DNA of 43,259 nt. Origin: Myxococcales bacterium (GTDB lineage Bacteria; Myxococcota_C; UBA6777). A model generated the notes under the pieces. It was not told the DNA's origin. It saw only the letters and a list, made by a program, of their open reading frames with translations, and ran no database searches. The stretch lies in assembly GCA_027005175.1 (NCBI GenBank), contig JALTMC010000623.1, forward strand, positions 1 to 43,259. The letters are read 5' to 3'. Position numbers and translations under genes: made by a program. Positions 1-7,603 of this stretch are shown piece after piece (within the stretch, counting starts at the first letter, position 1; each line of letters starts with the position of its first letter).

Positions 1-1407
1 CGTTGTGAGCGATGTGGTAACCATCAATTTCGCAAAGAGGAAGATATCGTTGACGTTTGGTTTGACTCCGGCATCTCTGCTTGGGCGATGCTGTTGGAGT
101 CAAAAGCAGACAACCAGACTGCTGATGAGACAAGACAGGGCCAGGTTGGCCGCAGGTTCACTGTGTTGGAGTCAAAAGCAGACAACCAGACTGCTGATGA
201 TGAGCCTTTGGCTGATATGGTCTTTGAAGGCGTGGATCAGTATCAAGGTTGGTTTCAAGGCTCCTTGTTAACATCCCTTCAACTCAGCCAGCGTCTCCCC
301 TTTAAAACCGTTCTGGCGCATGGCCGAATTGCTGGTGAAGTTTCACCCATGACGGCCGAACAAGAGAATGTTCTGGCTGTGGCAGCACAGCGCCAGAAAG
401 AGATACTGGAGAGCGACTCGCTGGAGCTTCCATTGGTGGTTACTGTTGAAGGCTCCCCGCAGCACACTATTGATCGGTGGGGTGCAGAACTACTACGCTT
501 GTGGGTGGCTGTTGAAGACTTCCAAAAGCACAGGGTGATAGGTCCCCAAGATTTTGAACGGTTGTCACACAAGTACCGGAAAGTTCGAAATACGTTTCGT
601 TTTATGTTGGCCAATCTGTACGACTTTGACGAGGAGAAAGACCTGATCGAGTGGGAACTTATGGAGGATGTGGATCTTTATATGCTCCATCTCCTCCACA
701 AGCGGATTAAGGCCATTCGAAGCCATTACACAGCGTATCAATTTCACGGTGTCTGGCACAATGTATATGAGTTTTGTGTGGATGACTTGAGTGGATTTTA
801 TTTTGAAGTGCTCAAGGACCGTTTGTATGCTTCTGCTCCTGATTGGTATGTGCGACGTAGCGCGCAAAGTGCGCTGTCTCGCATCGCTCAAACGCTGTGT
901 CGATGTGTGGCACCACTTCTTTGTTTTACCGCCGAAGATGTGTGGAAACACCTTCCTGGAGAGCATGCTTCAAGTGTACACCTCACGCTATTGCCGGAGG
1001 CATATGAGATTCCAATGTCGATGGATCAGGTCGCGATCTGGCAGGGCTTGCGGTTGGCACGAAAACAGACCCATCATGCCTTTGCCAGTTTGAAAAAAGA
1101 GCTTCGGCTCAAGAATCTTTGGGAAGCGTCTGTTCGTTTGTATCCCAACACAAGTGAGTTGCGTGAAGCCTTAGAACTTTGTGACGAAAAACAGCTCCCC
1201 ACGATCTTAGGTATCTCTCAAGCTATGGTTGTGGACAAGGATAAGCCAACACCACGTGAAGCTTGGCGCTCTTCTTGGGGGAGTCTCGCGGTCGAGGTGA
1301 GGCGTGCCGAAGGCCGACGTTGTCGGCGCTGTCGGTTCTTGTTCAAAGAGCTTCAAAATGCAGGCTCACATGCGATCTGTTCGCGGTGCAAACGTGCGAT
1401 GGAATAG
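1..1407 (+). CDS. ileS: Isoleucyl-tRNA synthetase-like protein, C-terminal part, no recognisable KMSKS loop
   Basis: The 5' end lies outside the window; the frame is open from base 1 to a TAG at 1405-1407. IleS charges tRNA-Ile in the cytoplasm. Visible family features are WFDSGISAW near 58-84, EGVDQYQGWFQGSLLTS near 226-276, the class-I helix GAELLRLWVA at 481-510, an anticodon-binding helical domain (RKVRNTFRFMLANLYDFD region), and a C-terminal zinc finger of two CxxC pairs near 1321-1395. Between VLAHGR (ending about 327) and GAELLRLW the usual GRKMSKSLGN loop is absent; about 51 unrelated residues stand there instead of about 26. A 37-bp direct repeat (92-128, 164-200) adds a 24-residue duplication between the two conserved catalytic blocks. 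The next gene is lspA, the classic ileS-lspA order. I am sure of the family. Whether this is an active enzyme, a paralogue with a changed role or a decaying gene cannot be decided without the N-terminus. Confidence 0.85.
   Translation, partial: RCERCGNHQFRKEEDIVDVWFDSGISAWAMLLESKADNQTADETRQGQVGRRFTVLESKADNQTADDEPLADMVFEGVDQYQGWFQGSLLTSLQLSQRLPFKTVLAHGRIAGEVSPMTAEQENVLAVAAQRQKEILESDSLELPLVVTVEGSPQHTIDRWGAELLRLWVAVEDFQKHRVIGPQDFERLSHKYRKVRNTFRFMLANLYDFDEEKDLIEWELMEDVDLYMLHLLHKRIKAIRSHYTAYQFHGVWHNVYEFCVDDLSGFYFEVLKDRLYASAPDWYVRRSAQSALSRIAQTLCRCVAPLLCFTAEDVWKHLPGEHASSVHLTLLPEAYEIPMSMDQVAIWQGLRLARKQTHHAFASLKKELRLKNLWEASVRLYPNTSELREALELCDEKQLPTILGISQAMVVDKDKPTPREAWRSSWGSLAVEVRRAEGRRCRRCRFLFKELQNAGSHAICSRCKRAME
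92..200 (+). repeat. 37-bp direct repeat inside the ileS-like gene
   Basis: Identical 37-bp copies lie at 92-128 and 164-200, offset by 72 bp (24 codons), so the frame is kept. Each encodes LESKADNQTAD. The duplication falls in the linker between the WFDSG block and the DQYQGWF block, which are normally only about 25 residues apart. Complete identity suggests a recent event. Confidence 0.95.
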
Positions 1408-1574
1408 TCGTGAGAGATGCTTGGTCTTGTCGTGAATCTTCTCCCTTCTACCCTTCCAGTGGTTGATTGTTTTCCGAATTTCTGTATGGTCTGGTTCGTA
1501 TTCGATGAGCCAGAGTTGATGGCTTTCCTTTGAATCCCCCTGTTTAACAGCAGTTTCAATAAGACTCATTTGGA

Positions 1575-2816
1575 ATGAAAAATAAATACACCCTTCTTTT
1601 AGGCATTGTTCTTGTTGTCATCTTGGTCGATCAGTGGACCAAGTCGATGGCAGTTGATTACCTTCGCCGCCCTGAACGATCCGATTTTTACACGTCGTGT
1701 TCGAAGCAGGCTCAACGTTGCAAAAAACGTTGCGTTCATCGGGCCTCAACACACGGCAATCTCTCTCTGGTGGCCTGCAAGAAACGCTGTTCCTTGGCTG
1801 AGCAGATGTGTCAAAGTAAGCACAATCGTCATTATGACAGGTCTCTTGTGGAGTGGAAAGCTCGCCAGAAAGAGATGAGGCAGTCATTGTTGTGCAGACG
1901 CGTTGAATACATCGGAAGCTCACGGCCAGAGTGTGTGGTTGTGGCGAAGTACTTTCACTTCACCTATCGAATCAACCGTGGTGCAGCTTGGGGTATCTTT
2001 AGCAACTTACCTTCTCATGTTCGACGTCCATTCTTTATCAGTATTACTCTTATCGCCATCTTGTTCATTATGTTTTTGTTTGTATTTCGGTTGGAGACAG
2101 AGCACCGATTCATGGTGATCGCGCTGTCGCTGATCTTGGGCGGGGCACTGGGGAACTTCCTCGACCGGGTACGGCTGGATTATGTGATCGACTTCATCGA
2201 ATGGTTCTGGCAAAGCCGACGTTATACATGGCCTACATTCAATATCGCCGATACTGCCATCTCTATCGGTGTCGTGCTCATTGCCATTGAATTATTTTTC
2301 TTCGCACCATCTGATGAAGACGAATCTCGTGAGAGTACACCTTCTGCAAAGGAAGAGCCTTCTCAAGGTGGAGCCTCAACACCAGCCAAAGACAGGCCTT
2401 TTGAGAGTGCCCCTTCGAATAAGGAAGCTCCTTCTCAAGGTGGAGCCTCAACACCAGCCGAAGGCAGCACAAAGTCACCACACCCCTCCATATCTGGGGC
2501 GACTCTGCCATCAGAAACACCGTCGCCAGAGTCGTCACCGCGTTCGGAGCCAGCATCTGATTCGGGAGTCGTCTCTTCTGTGAATTTGTCTCGGCCATGG
2601 AGGCCATCTCAGAAGCGACTGGCAGCAGTGCCGGGAACAGCGTCACCCAAGGAGCCTGTCTCGGAGAAGGCAGCTTCACCTCGTCGAAGCTCTTGGAAGC
2701 GACTTCAAGTGGGTAGCTCTTCTTCTGTGTCTTGGGGGGCACAAGGACTGCCAGCATCCGATGAAACAGAGGATGCTGATGACGAAAAGGGTGATTCTTC
2801 AGAGAAGGACACTTGA
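1575..2816 (+). CDS. lspA: Lipoprotein signal peptidase (signal peptidase II), enlarged
   Basis: LspA is the inner-membrane aspartic protease that removes signal peptides from diacylglyceryl-modified prolipoproteins. The core motifs are all present: DQWTK (19-23) in the first membrane helix, NRGAAWG (134-140), GNFLDR with catalytic Asp197, and FNIAD with catalytic Asp226. At 413 residues it is far longer than the usual 160-170. About 95 extra residues (roughly 33-127) lie in the periplasmic loop after helix 1 and hold eight cysteines (42, 49, 53, 68, 72, 79, 107, 120). The first six form a mirror pattern C-x6-C-x3-C then C-x3-C-x6-C, as in a disulfide-stapled helical hairpin. The last 165 or so residues are a Ser/Pro/Glu-rich tail with an internal repeat (PSQGGASTPA twice). 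The gene follows ileS and precedes two lgt genes. No strong ribosome-binding site precedes this ATG; the start is chosen because it opens directly into helix 1. Confidence 0.93.
   Translation: MKNKYTLLLGIVLVVILVDQWTKSMAVDYLRRPERSDFYTSCSKQAQRCKKRCVHRASTHGNLSLVACKKRCSLAEQMCQSKHNRHYDRSLVEWKARQKEMRQSLLCRRVEYIGSSRPECVVVAKYFHFTYRINRGAAWGIFSNLPSHVRRPFFISITLIAILFIMFLFVFRLETEHRFMVIALSLILGGALGNFLDRVRLDYVIDFIEWFWQSRRYTWPTFNIADTAISIGVVLIAIELFFFAPSDEDESRESTPSAKEEPSQGGASTPAKDRPFESAPSNKEAPSQGGASTPAEGSTKSPHPSISGATLPSETPSPESSPRSEPASDSGVVSSVNLSRPWRPSQKRLAAVPGTASPKEPVSEKAASPRRSSWKRLQVGSSSSVSWGAQGLPASDETEDADDEKGDSSEKDT
2358..2459 (+). repeat. Direct repeat in the lspA tail
   Basis: A 30-bp sequence encoding PSQGGASTPA occurs at 2358-2387 and again at 2430-2459, offset by 72 bp. 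It makes up part of the low-complexity C-terminal tail. This is the same offset as the duplication in the upstream ileS-like gene, although the sequences differ. Confidence 0.85.
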
Positions 2817-2929
2817 TTTTCCGTGTGAATTTACTATACCTCTTACGGCTTCTTTTACTGGTGAGAACGAAATCACTTTTCAAGTGAGTTGTTATAAATT
2901 CCTCTGCACACTATGGGAGAAAAGGTAGT

Positions 2930-3991
2930 ATGCATCCAATTTTACTCAAGTATCAATTGCCACAAGATTTTGTCGGTTTCTGGAGCTTTGCAGAGCCCGC
3001 ACGCCCTTACCTCGTGTTTCTCATCGCAGGAGCGGTGTTTTTGGCATTTTTTGCCTGGTGGGCACTCTCTGACGACTCCCCCTCTTCACTCAATCCTGTG
3101 GGTTGGGTTGGAACGCTCGCAGCTGCTGGAGCTGGCTTGACGGCGGGCTTTGTTGGTTTGCACCAGCTTCGGTTTGTCCAGCTTCATACCTACGGTGTGT
3201 TGGTGGCCATCGGATTCCTGGTAGGGATTGTACTTGCTGTACGAGAGGCACAGCGAACAGGGGAAGAGAGTGAGCGCATCCTCGACCTTGCGTTCTGGCT
3301 GTTGATCGCAGCGATGGTTGGAGCCCGCGCAGGCTATATTTTTACCCACTGGGCTGACTATGTTATCGATTTTTCCAAGAAAGTTCCCTGGTACCAGTGG
3401 CGTATCTTTCGTTTGTGGGAAGGTGGCTTGTTGTTCTTTGGTGGGTTCATCCTGGCAGGGCTTGTTTGCTTGGTCTTTGTTCGGGTCTATAAGATTGACT
3501 TTTGGAAGTTGGCTGACCTTTTGATTCCCTCTGTTGCGATCGGTCAGTTTTTTGGACTCATCGGTAGTCTTGCCGCTGGCTTTGGATATGGAAAACTTTC
3601 AGGTGCACCCTGGCGTGTGTTTATGCGTGGTGCTGAACGTCATCCCACACAGATGTATGAAGCCTTGGGCGTTTTGGCCATCTTCTTGTTGTTGCTCTGG
3701 ATTCGGAGCGTGAAGAAATACCACGGGCAAGCTTTTGTTTGGTATCTCATCCTCTATCCCATCCTCTCCTTTGGTGTTGAGATCTTTCAGAGTGACGCAT
3801 GTCTTCAAGGTATTACTCGTTATGTTGATGTATGTCGTGCGATGGTCTTTCACCGTGATGTCTTCCAGACCGTCGGAGACTTTGATATCCTTTCCTGGAG
3901 TCAGCTCTTCTCTGCTGTGGCAGTGCTCGCCGGTGTTGTTCTTCTTGTTGTACGAAGACAAAGCAGTCAACTTGCGGAAAAGAAAGCATAA
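2930..3991 (+). CDS. Lgt-family protein with key arginines replaced (probable pseudoenzyme)
   Basis: This is a polytopic membrane protein of the prolipoprotein diacylglyceryl transferase family (353 aa; Lgt is usually 260-300). It aligns with the next gene along most of its length: LHTYGV (85-90), VREAQR, RLWEGG (161-166), HPTQMYEA (238-245). Two arginines known to be essential in Lgt are lost. The GRLG of the family signature reads GLIG here (Leu210), and the Arg of the SILRFFIE helix is Ser280 (PILSFGVE); only Glu284 of that pair remains. The signature is otherwise altered to GSLAAGFGYG. A good ribosome-binding site (AAAGG) precedes the ATG at 2930. It lies 113 bp after lspA and 6 bp before the intact paralogue, so the two are very likely co-transcribed and arose by tandem duplication. 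I infer loss of transferase activity and perhaps a binding or regulatory role. Confidence 0.85.
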   Translation: MHPILLKYQLPQDFVGFWSFAEPARPYLVFLIAGAVFLAFFAWWALSDDSPSSLNPVGWVGTLAAAGAGLTAGFVGLHQLRFVQLHTYGVLVAIGFLVGIVLAVREAQRTGEESERILDLAFWLLIAAMVGARAGYIFTHWADYVIDFSKKVPWYQWRIFRLWEGGLLFFGGFILAGLVCLVFVRVYKIDFWKLADLLIPSVAIGQFFGLIGSLAAGFGYGKLSGAPWRVFMRGAERHPTQMYEALGVLAIFLLLLWIRSVKKYHGQAFVWYLILYPILSFGVEIFQSDACLQGITRYVDVCRAMVFHRDVFQTVGDFDILSWSQLFSAVAVLAGVVLLVVRRQSSQLAEKKA

Positions 3992-3997
3992 TTTGTC

Positions 3998-5014
3998 ATG
4001 CATCCCGTTTTGTTTTATTGGAAAGTTCCTGCAACTTGGCTACCATACTTTGGGCCTCAATCTCAGGTCTACAGCTTTTGGAAGATTCTGGCAGGTGCTT
4101 TTGTTGTCGCCTTCTTGGCATGGATGTGGGCAACCAATCCCGAACGAAAAACGCCACGTACCCTTTGGGTCTGGCTGTCCGGCCTGGCTGTTCTGGTCTT
4201 GGGCCTGCCGCTCTCAGGTCTTGGGTTGGTTCGAATTGGAGAGATTAAGCTTCACACTTATGGTGTGATGCTCTCTACTGCCTTTATTGTTGGGATTCTT
4301 CTCGCTGTACGAGAAGCACAACGTGTGGGGGAAAGTCCTGAGAAGATCCTCGATCTGACCTTCTGGATTTTGGTCTCTTCCATCATTGGTGCACGAGTTC
4401 TCTATATTCTCACCACTTGGCATGAATACTCTGGCAACTTGATCAAACTCACGCGAGTTTGGGAGGGGGGGCTGGTTTATTATGGCGGTCTGATCGGCGC
4501 AACCCTCTTCAGTTGGTGGTTTATGAGACGCAACAAGATGGATTTCTTGAAGGTGTCAGATATCCTCATCCCCTCCGTTGTTTTGGGACAGGCCTTTGGT
4601 CGCCTGGGCTGCTTCTCGGCTGGTTGTTGTTACGGCAAAGTTGCTCATGCTGGTATGAGCTGGGCCGTGAAATTTCCCTCTCCGCCCGCATCTTTGGGAG
4701 GCTGGATTCACCCCACACAGTTGTATGAAGCAAGTGCCAACTTGATGGTCTTTTTCATCCTGTTGCTGATCCGCTCTCGCAAACGATTTCATGGTGCTGT
4801 CCTTGTTGGATATCTCGTATGTTACTCCATTTTGCGATTTTTTATTGAAATTGTTCGCGGTGACAAAGGTCGTGGTTATCTGTTCCGATGGGATGTCTTC
4901 CCAAGTCTTGCGGGTCCAGAGTTCCTCTCTACCTCTCAAGTTGTCTCCATCTGCCTTATCTTCCTCGCTGTCGGCATTGTCTTCTGGCAACGCAAAAAAA
5001 ATGCTGTGGCTTAA
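3998..5014 (+). CDS. lgt: Prolipoprotein diacylglyceryl transferase
   Basis: Lgt moves diacylglycerol from phosphatidylglycerol to the lipobox cysteine, the first step of lipoprotein maturation in the inner membrane. The catalytic set is intact: WEGGLVYYGGLIG (155-167), the GRLG signature with Arg202 followed by CFSAGCCYGK, HPTQLYEA (238-245), and ILRFFIEIVRG with Arg280 and Glu284. At 338 residues it is longer than average because of an N-terminal region of about 80 residues, shared with the upstream paralogue, that carries at least two extra membrane helices. Only six bases separate it from the upstream stop codon, so translation is probably coupled. It stands at the end of the ileS-lspA-lgt-lgt cluster, so substrate modification and signal-peptide removal are encoded together. 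This copy is presumably the working enzyme of the pair. Confidence 0.95.
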   Translation: MHPVLFYWKVPATWLPYFGPQSQVYSFWKILAGAFVVAFLAWMWATNPERKTPRTLWVWLSGLAVLVLGLPLSGLGLVRIGEIKLHTYGVMLSTAFIVGILLAVREAQRVGESPEKILDLTFWILVSSIIGARVLYILTTWHEYSGNLIKLTRVWEGGLVYYGGLIGATLFSWWFMRRNKMDFLKVSDILIPSVVLGQAFGRLGCFSAGCCYGKVAHAGMSWAVKFPSPPASLGGWIHPTQLYEASANLMVFFILLLIRSRKRFHGAVLVGYLVCYSILRFFIEIVRGDKGRGYLFRWDVFPSLAGPEFLSTSQVVSICLIFLAVGIVFWQRKKNAVA

Positions 5015-5454
5015 TACAAAAACAGCACCTTTCTTTCCTTGCCTCATCCGGAGAATTCGTCAACGACCCCCACCCTATCCGGCCTTTGTCCTGTAGATTC
5101 TACCGGGTTCGCGATCGGGAAGGAACTTGAAAAAGCCCGAAGTTGGTTAGCCTTATCCTGTAGATTCTGCCAAGTCCACGATCGGGAAGGGACAAAGCTT
5201 GAACAGGAATCATCCCTTTTGAGGTTTCTCCTGTAGATTCTGCCAAGTCCGCGATCGGGAAGGAACTTGAAAAGGCCCGAAGTTGACCAGCCTTAGCTCC
5301 TTCGCGGGAGCTACGTTACGTGCGAAAGTAGGTAGCCTGGCATGCTTCTCCAGTTCCAGGCTCTACGGACAACGATTCGTTTCGCTGTAGATTCTGCCGG
5401 GGCCGCCGTCGGAAGGGTGGTTTCCACACTCACAACATAAGAGGTTTTTTTCTG
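5015..5454. other. Non-coding interval packed with short repeats and hairpins
   Basis: No convincing gene is present. The stretch holds four copies of a repeat whose core starts CTGTAGATTCT (at 5091, 5158, 5231 and 5385), the first three spaced 67 and 73 bp apart. Between copies three and four are two hairpins: TAGCTCC/GGAGCTA (5294-5300 with 5307-5313) and AGCCTGG/CCAGGCT (5334-5340 with 5356-5362). The last copy runs into the start codon of the next gene. Confidence 0.8.
5058..5275 (+). repeat. Three head-to-tail copies of the CTGTAGATTCT repeat
   Basis: The copies begin with CTGTAGATTCT at 5091, 5158 and 5231, each followed by a GCGATCGGGAAGG-like block (ACGATCGGGAAGG in the second). The first and third continue with a shared GGAACTTGAAAA(A/G)GCCCGAAGTTG-type extension. 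The first is preceded by a segment around CGTCAACGACCCCCACC that is also found upstream of the copy at 32957. No open frame explains the conservation. Confidence 0.85.
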
Positions 5455-5457
5455 ATG
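5385..5457 (+). repeat. Dispersed repeat copy ending at a start codon
   Basis: The copy opens with CTGTAGATTCTGCC and ends with CACAACATAAGAGG, a T-run and CTGATG. The final ATG is the start codon of the HupE-like gene and AGAGG serves as its ribosome-binding site. Similar sequences occur at 32992-33061 on the same strand and, on the minus strand, at 30992-31046, where the end again coincides with a start codon. Confidence 0.85.
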
Positions 5458-6813
5458 AACAGAAGAAGCAAAGTGATAGCTCTGGCTTATGGTTTTGGGA
5501 TAGGATTGTTGGTGTGGTGTTGGATGGGGAGTGCCGATGCTCATATGACTTCGATGGGTACATTGCTGGCAAAAATTGTCCCAGAGAAACGACAGATCCG
5601 TGTGGTTGTTTCGGTGAGTCGTGACGATATCGGAACCTTTCTGAAGCTGGATAAAAATGCTGACAAGCGGATCAACGAAAGTGAGTTGTCGGGACATCGA
5701 CCGGCCATAGCTCGCTATATCAATGAACGGGTTGTCGTTAGCAACAACAGTCGTTTTTGTTCCGTAACACACCAGAAATACCTGCGTCGTCGAGAGGTTA
5801 TGAGCAAGCGACGCCTCTTCTTGCGACTGGTCTTTCATTGCGGGCAGCCTCTGAAAAAGATCGTCTTTGAAAACAAGATCTTGTTTGAAGACGTGGGGGG
5901 CTACAAGCATATGGGACGAATCCAATCAGGTCGCCAGGTCTTCACCACCATCTTTAATCGGATCTTTCCATCCTACTCCTTGGAGATTCGGGTGTTGCCC
6001 TCCTCGCCTGCGAAAGCGGGCTCCAAGGTTGCTCCTGTCAAACTAAAAACAGTCGTTGTCGGACGGGGGCTGTGGCAGGTGTTTGTGCGTTATATGTACC
6101 AGGGCGTTCTTCATATCCTGATCGGTATCGATCACATCCTCTTTGTCATCTGTTTGCTGGTGGCTGCCCAAAATGTCAGGCAACTGTTACTGGTGATTTC
6201 GGCCTTCACTGTGGGACACTCTCTCACTCTTATCTTGTGTGTCTTGGGTTGGGTGTCTGTTCCACAAGCCATGACAGAGGTCCTCATCGCTGTGACAATC
6301 GCCTATGTCGCAAGCGAAAATCTAGCAGAAGGCAAGTCGATTAAGTTGTTTCGTGGATTGATGTGGGGGCTGGCTGGGCTTTCTGCTATGGCGTTGATCT
6401 GGCTACTGGCAGTCCCTCTGCTGAAGAACAACCCTCTATGGCGCCCCATCGCTGTGGGAGCTAGCATGTTGCTGGCTATGGGCTTCTTTATCTATTACAC
6501 CCTGGATATCGACAAAATCGAACCGGCAAGCCATCGATTTTGGCTTACAGGTTTGTTTGGTTTAATCCATGGTGTGGGCTTCTCGTTTGTTCTTCAAGAA
6601 CTTCAGCTCCCCAAACAGGCGATGGTTCCAGCACTACTTTCCTTTAATCTCGGTGTAGAACTGGGGCAAATTGGTATCGTTCTCCTGATCTATCCCATGT
6701 TAAGGCGAGCCAACAATCACGAAAAGTATCCAAAGTTCCTAACAACAGTGAACACCTTGATCCTGTTGGCTGCTCTATATTGGGTGATTGTACGGACGTT
6801 TGGGCTGGAGTAA
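5455..6813 (+). CDS. HupE/UreJ-family membrane protein with an EF-hand-like loop
   Basis: The 452-residue protein starts with a signal peptide (ending near SADA-H, residues 26-30). A periplasmic domain of about 180 residues follows, then a HupE/UreJ_2-type membrane domain. Family marks in the membrane part are GIDHILFVICLLV, FTVGHSLTLIL, IAYVASEN, FGLIHGVGFSFVLQEL and FNLGVELGQ, rich in conserved His, Asp and Glu as expected of a metal transporter-like fold. The soluble part contains DKNADKRINESE (66-77), which matches a canonical 12-residue EF-hand Ca2+ loop (D1, N3, D5, E12). HupE/UreJ proteins are linked to nickel or cobalt uptake; the substrate of this extended form is not known to me. 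Its Shine-Dalgarno (AAGAGG) lies within a dispersed repeat. It appears to be a single-gene unit followed by a long hairpin. Confidence 0.85.
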   Translation: MNRRSKVIALAYGFGIGLLVWCWMGSADAHMTSMGTLLAKIVPEKRQIRVVVSVSRDDIGTFLKLDKNADKRINESELSGHRPAIARYINERVVVSNNSRFCSVTHQKYLRRREVMSKRRLFLRLVFHCGQPLKKIVFENKILFEDVGGYKHMGRIQSGRQVFTTIFNRIFPSYSLEIRVLPSSPAKAGSKVAPVKLKTVVVGRGLWQVFVRYMYQGVLHILIGIDHILFVICLLVAAQNVRQLLLVISAFTVGHSLTLILCVLGWVSVPQAMTEVLIAVTIAYVASENLAEGKSIKLFRGLMWGLAGLSAMALIWLLAVPLLKNNPLWRPIAVGASMLLAMGFFIYYTLDIDKIEPASHRFWLTGLFGLIHGVGFSFVLQELQLPKQAMVPALLSFNLGVELGQIGIVLLIYPMLRRANNHEKYPKFLTTVNTLILLAALYWVIVRTFGLE

Positions 6814-6921
6814 GGCATATCAAAACTTGGAGCACACTCCTTCTTTAGCAACAGTGACCTGCGCGACTTCACTCCCACAAGTGTAAACAAGTCAGAGCAT
6901 CCTACATTTGGGGCGTGCTGC

Positions 6922-6991
6922 TGAGACGGAAGGCTCTCACTATTGAGAATATCGCAATGCGGATTCTCAATAGTGAGAGCCTTCCGTCTCA
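6922..6991. terminator. Perfect 29-bp inverted repeat, possible bidirectional terminator
   Basis: Arms at 6922-6950 and 6963-6991 are perfectly complementary over 29 bp, with a 12-base loop. The hairpin lies between two convergent genes, where a bidirectional terminator is expected, but neither side has a clear T-run. The stem is longer than a typical intrinsic terminator, so a palindromic mobile repeat is an alternative. Confidence 0.7.
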
Positions 6992-7013
6992 TTGTGTTGT
7001 AATGGAGTTGATT

Positions 7014-7358
7014 TTATTTTCTTTTTCTCTTTTTGGTCTTTTCTTTTTTTGCGAGCTTGATATTCTTTTTGGGCTCGCGACAGACGGGACCATCGGGAAA
7101 TGGGGAGCGGAGTTGACGGCGTCTTGCAAGGGCAAGGGCTCGACGTCTCGCACGGCGAACCTGTTGGCGGGTAGGTCTTCTTTTTGAGCAACCACAAGAT
7201 CCCATTTTGCAACCCATTTTGGGATTGCATCCCACTACAACCTTATTTCCTACACGTCTCGCTTTTCGACACCCACAAGCGACAGCATTGGTTGTTGGGA
7301 GTAGCCAAATACCAGCAACCATGATGGTTAGGAATGCTGCGAATCCAATCTTATTCAT
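7014..7358 (-). CDS. Small Cys-rich, strongly basic secreted protein
   Basis: The predicted product has 114 residues. The start at 7358 is favoured because AGGAGG lies just upstream and the protein then begins with a clear signal peptide (MNKIGFAAFL and following, to about TTNA). The mature part opens with closely spaced cysteines (ACGC, then GC, GC, SCGC over about 30 residues), followed by an Arg/Lys/Ala-rich stretch and a Lys-rich tail (KKEKTKKRKRK). I recognise no family. The Cys cluster could bind metal or form disulfides. AVAC could be a weak lipobox, but a plain signal peptidase I site looks more likely. It is convergent with the HupE-like gene. Function unknown. Confidence 0.65.
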   Translation of the reverse strand: MNKIGFAAFLTIMVAGIWLLPTTNAVACGCRKARRVGNKVVVGCNPKMGCKMGSCGCSKRRPTRQQVRRARRRALALARRRQLRSPFPDGPVCREPKKNIKLAKKEKTKKRKRK

Positions 7359-7603
7359 GAGAACCTCCTGCGTTTCATTCAACATAAGAAAAAGTGCTTC
7401 GTGAGATGAGAGAGCCATAAGTTCTTTGCAACAAAGTCCCTCTATGCTCTCCCTTTCTTTAGCTTGCCCTTGCATCTTAAGCAAGGAGCGAGCCAACTTT
7501 TTTTTGCTTCATTTTTGAGGCAGCACGTTTTTAGGAAGTCCGTAACTAGGGTTTCTGTTTTCCTATGGAAACCTCCATCATCGACGCTTGTAGCTATGGT
7601 AGG

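Noticed and set aside
328-480. Frameshift hiding a KMSKS motif in the ileS-like gene
   Set aside because: Other frames over the interval give no KMSKS-like string, and the reading frame resumes the family sequence in phase on both sides.
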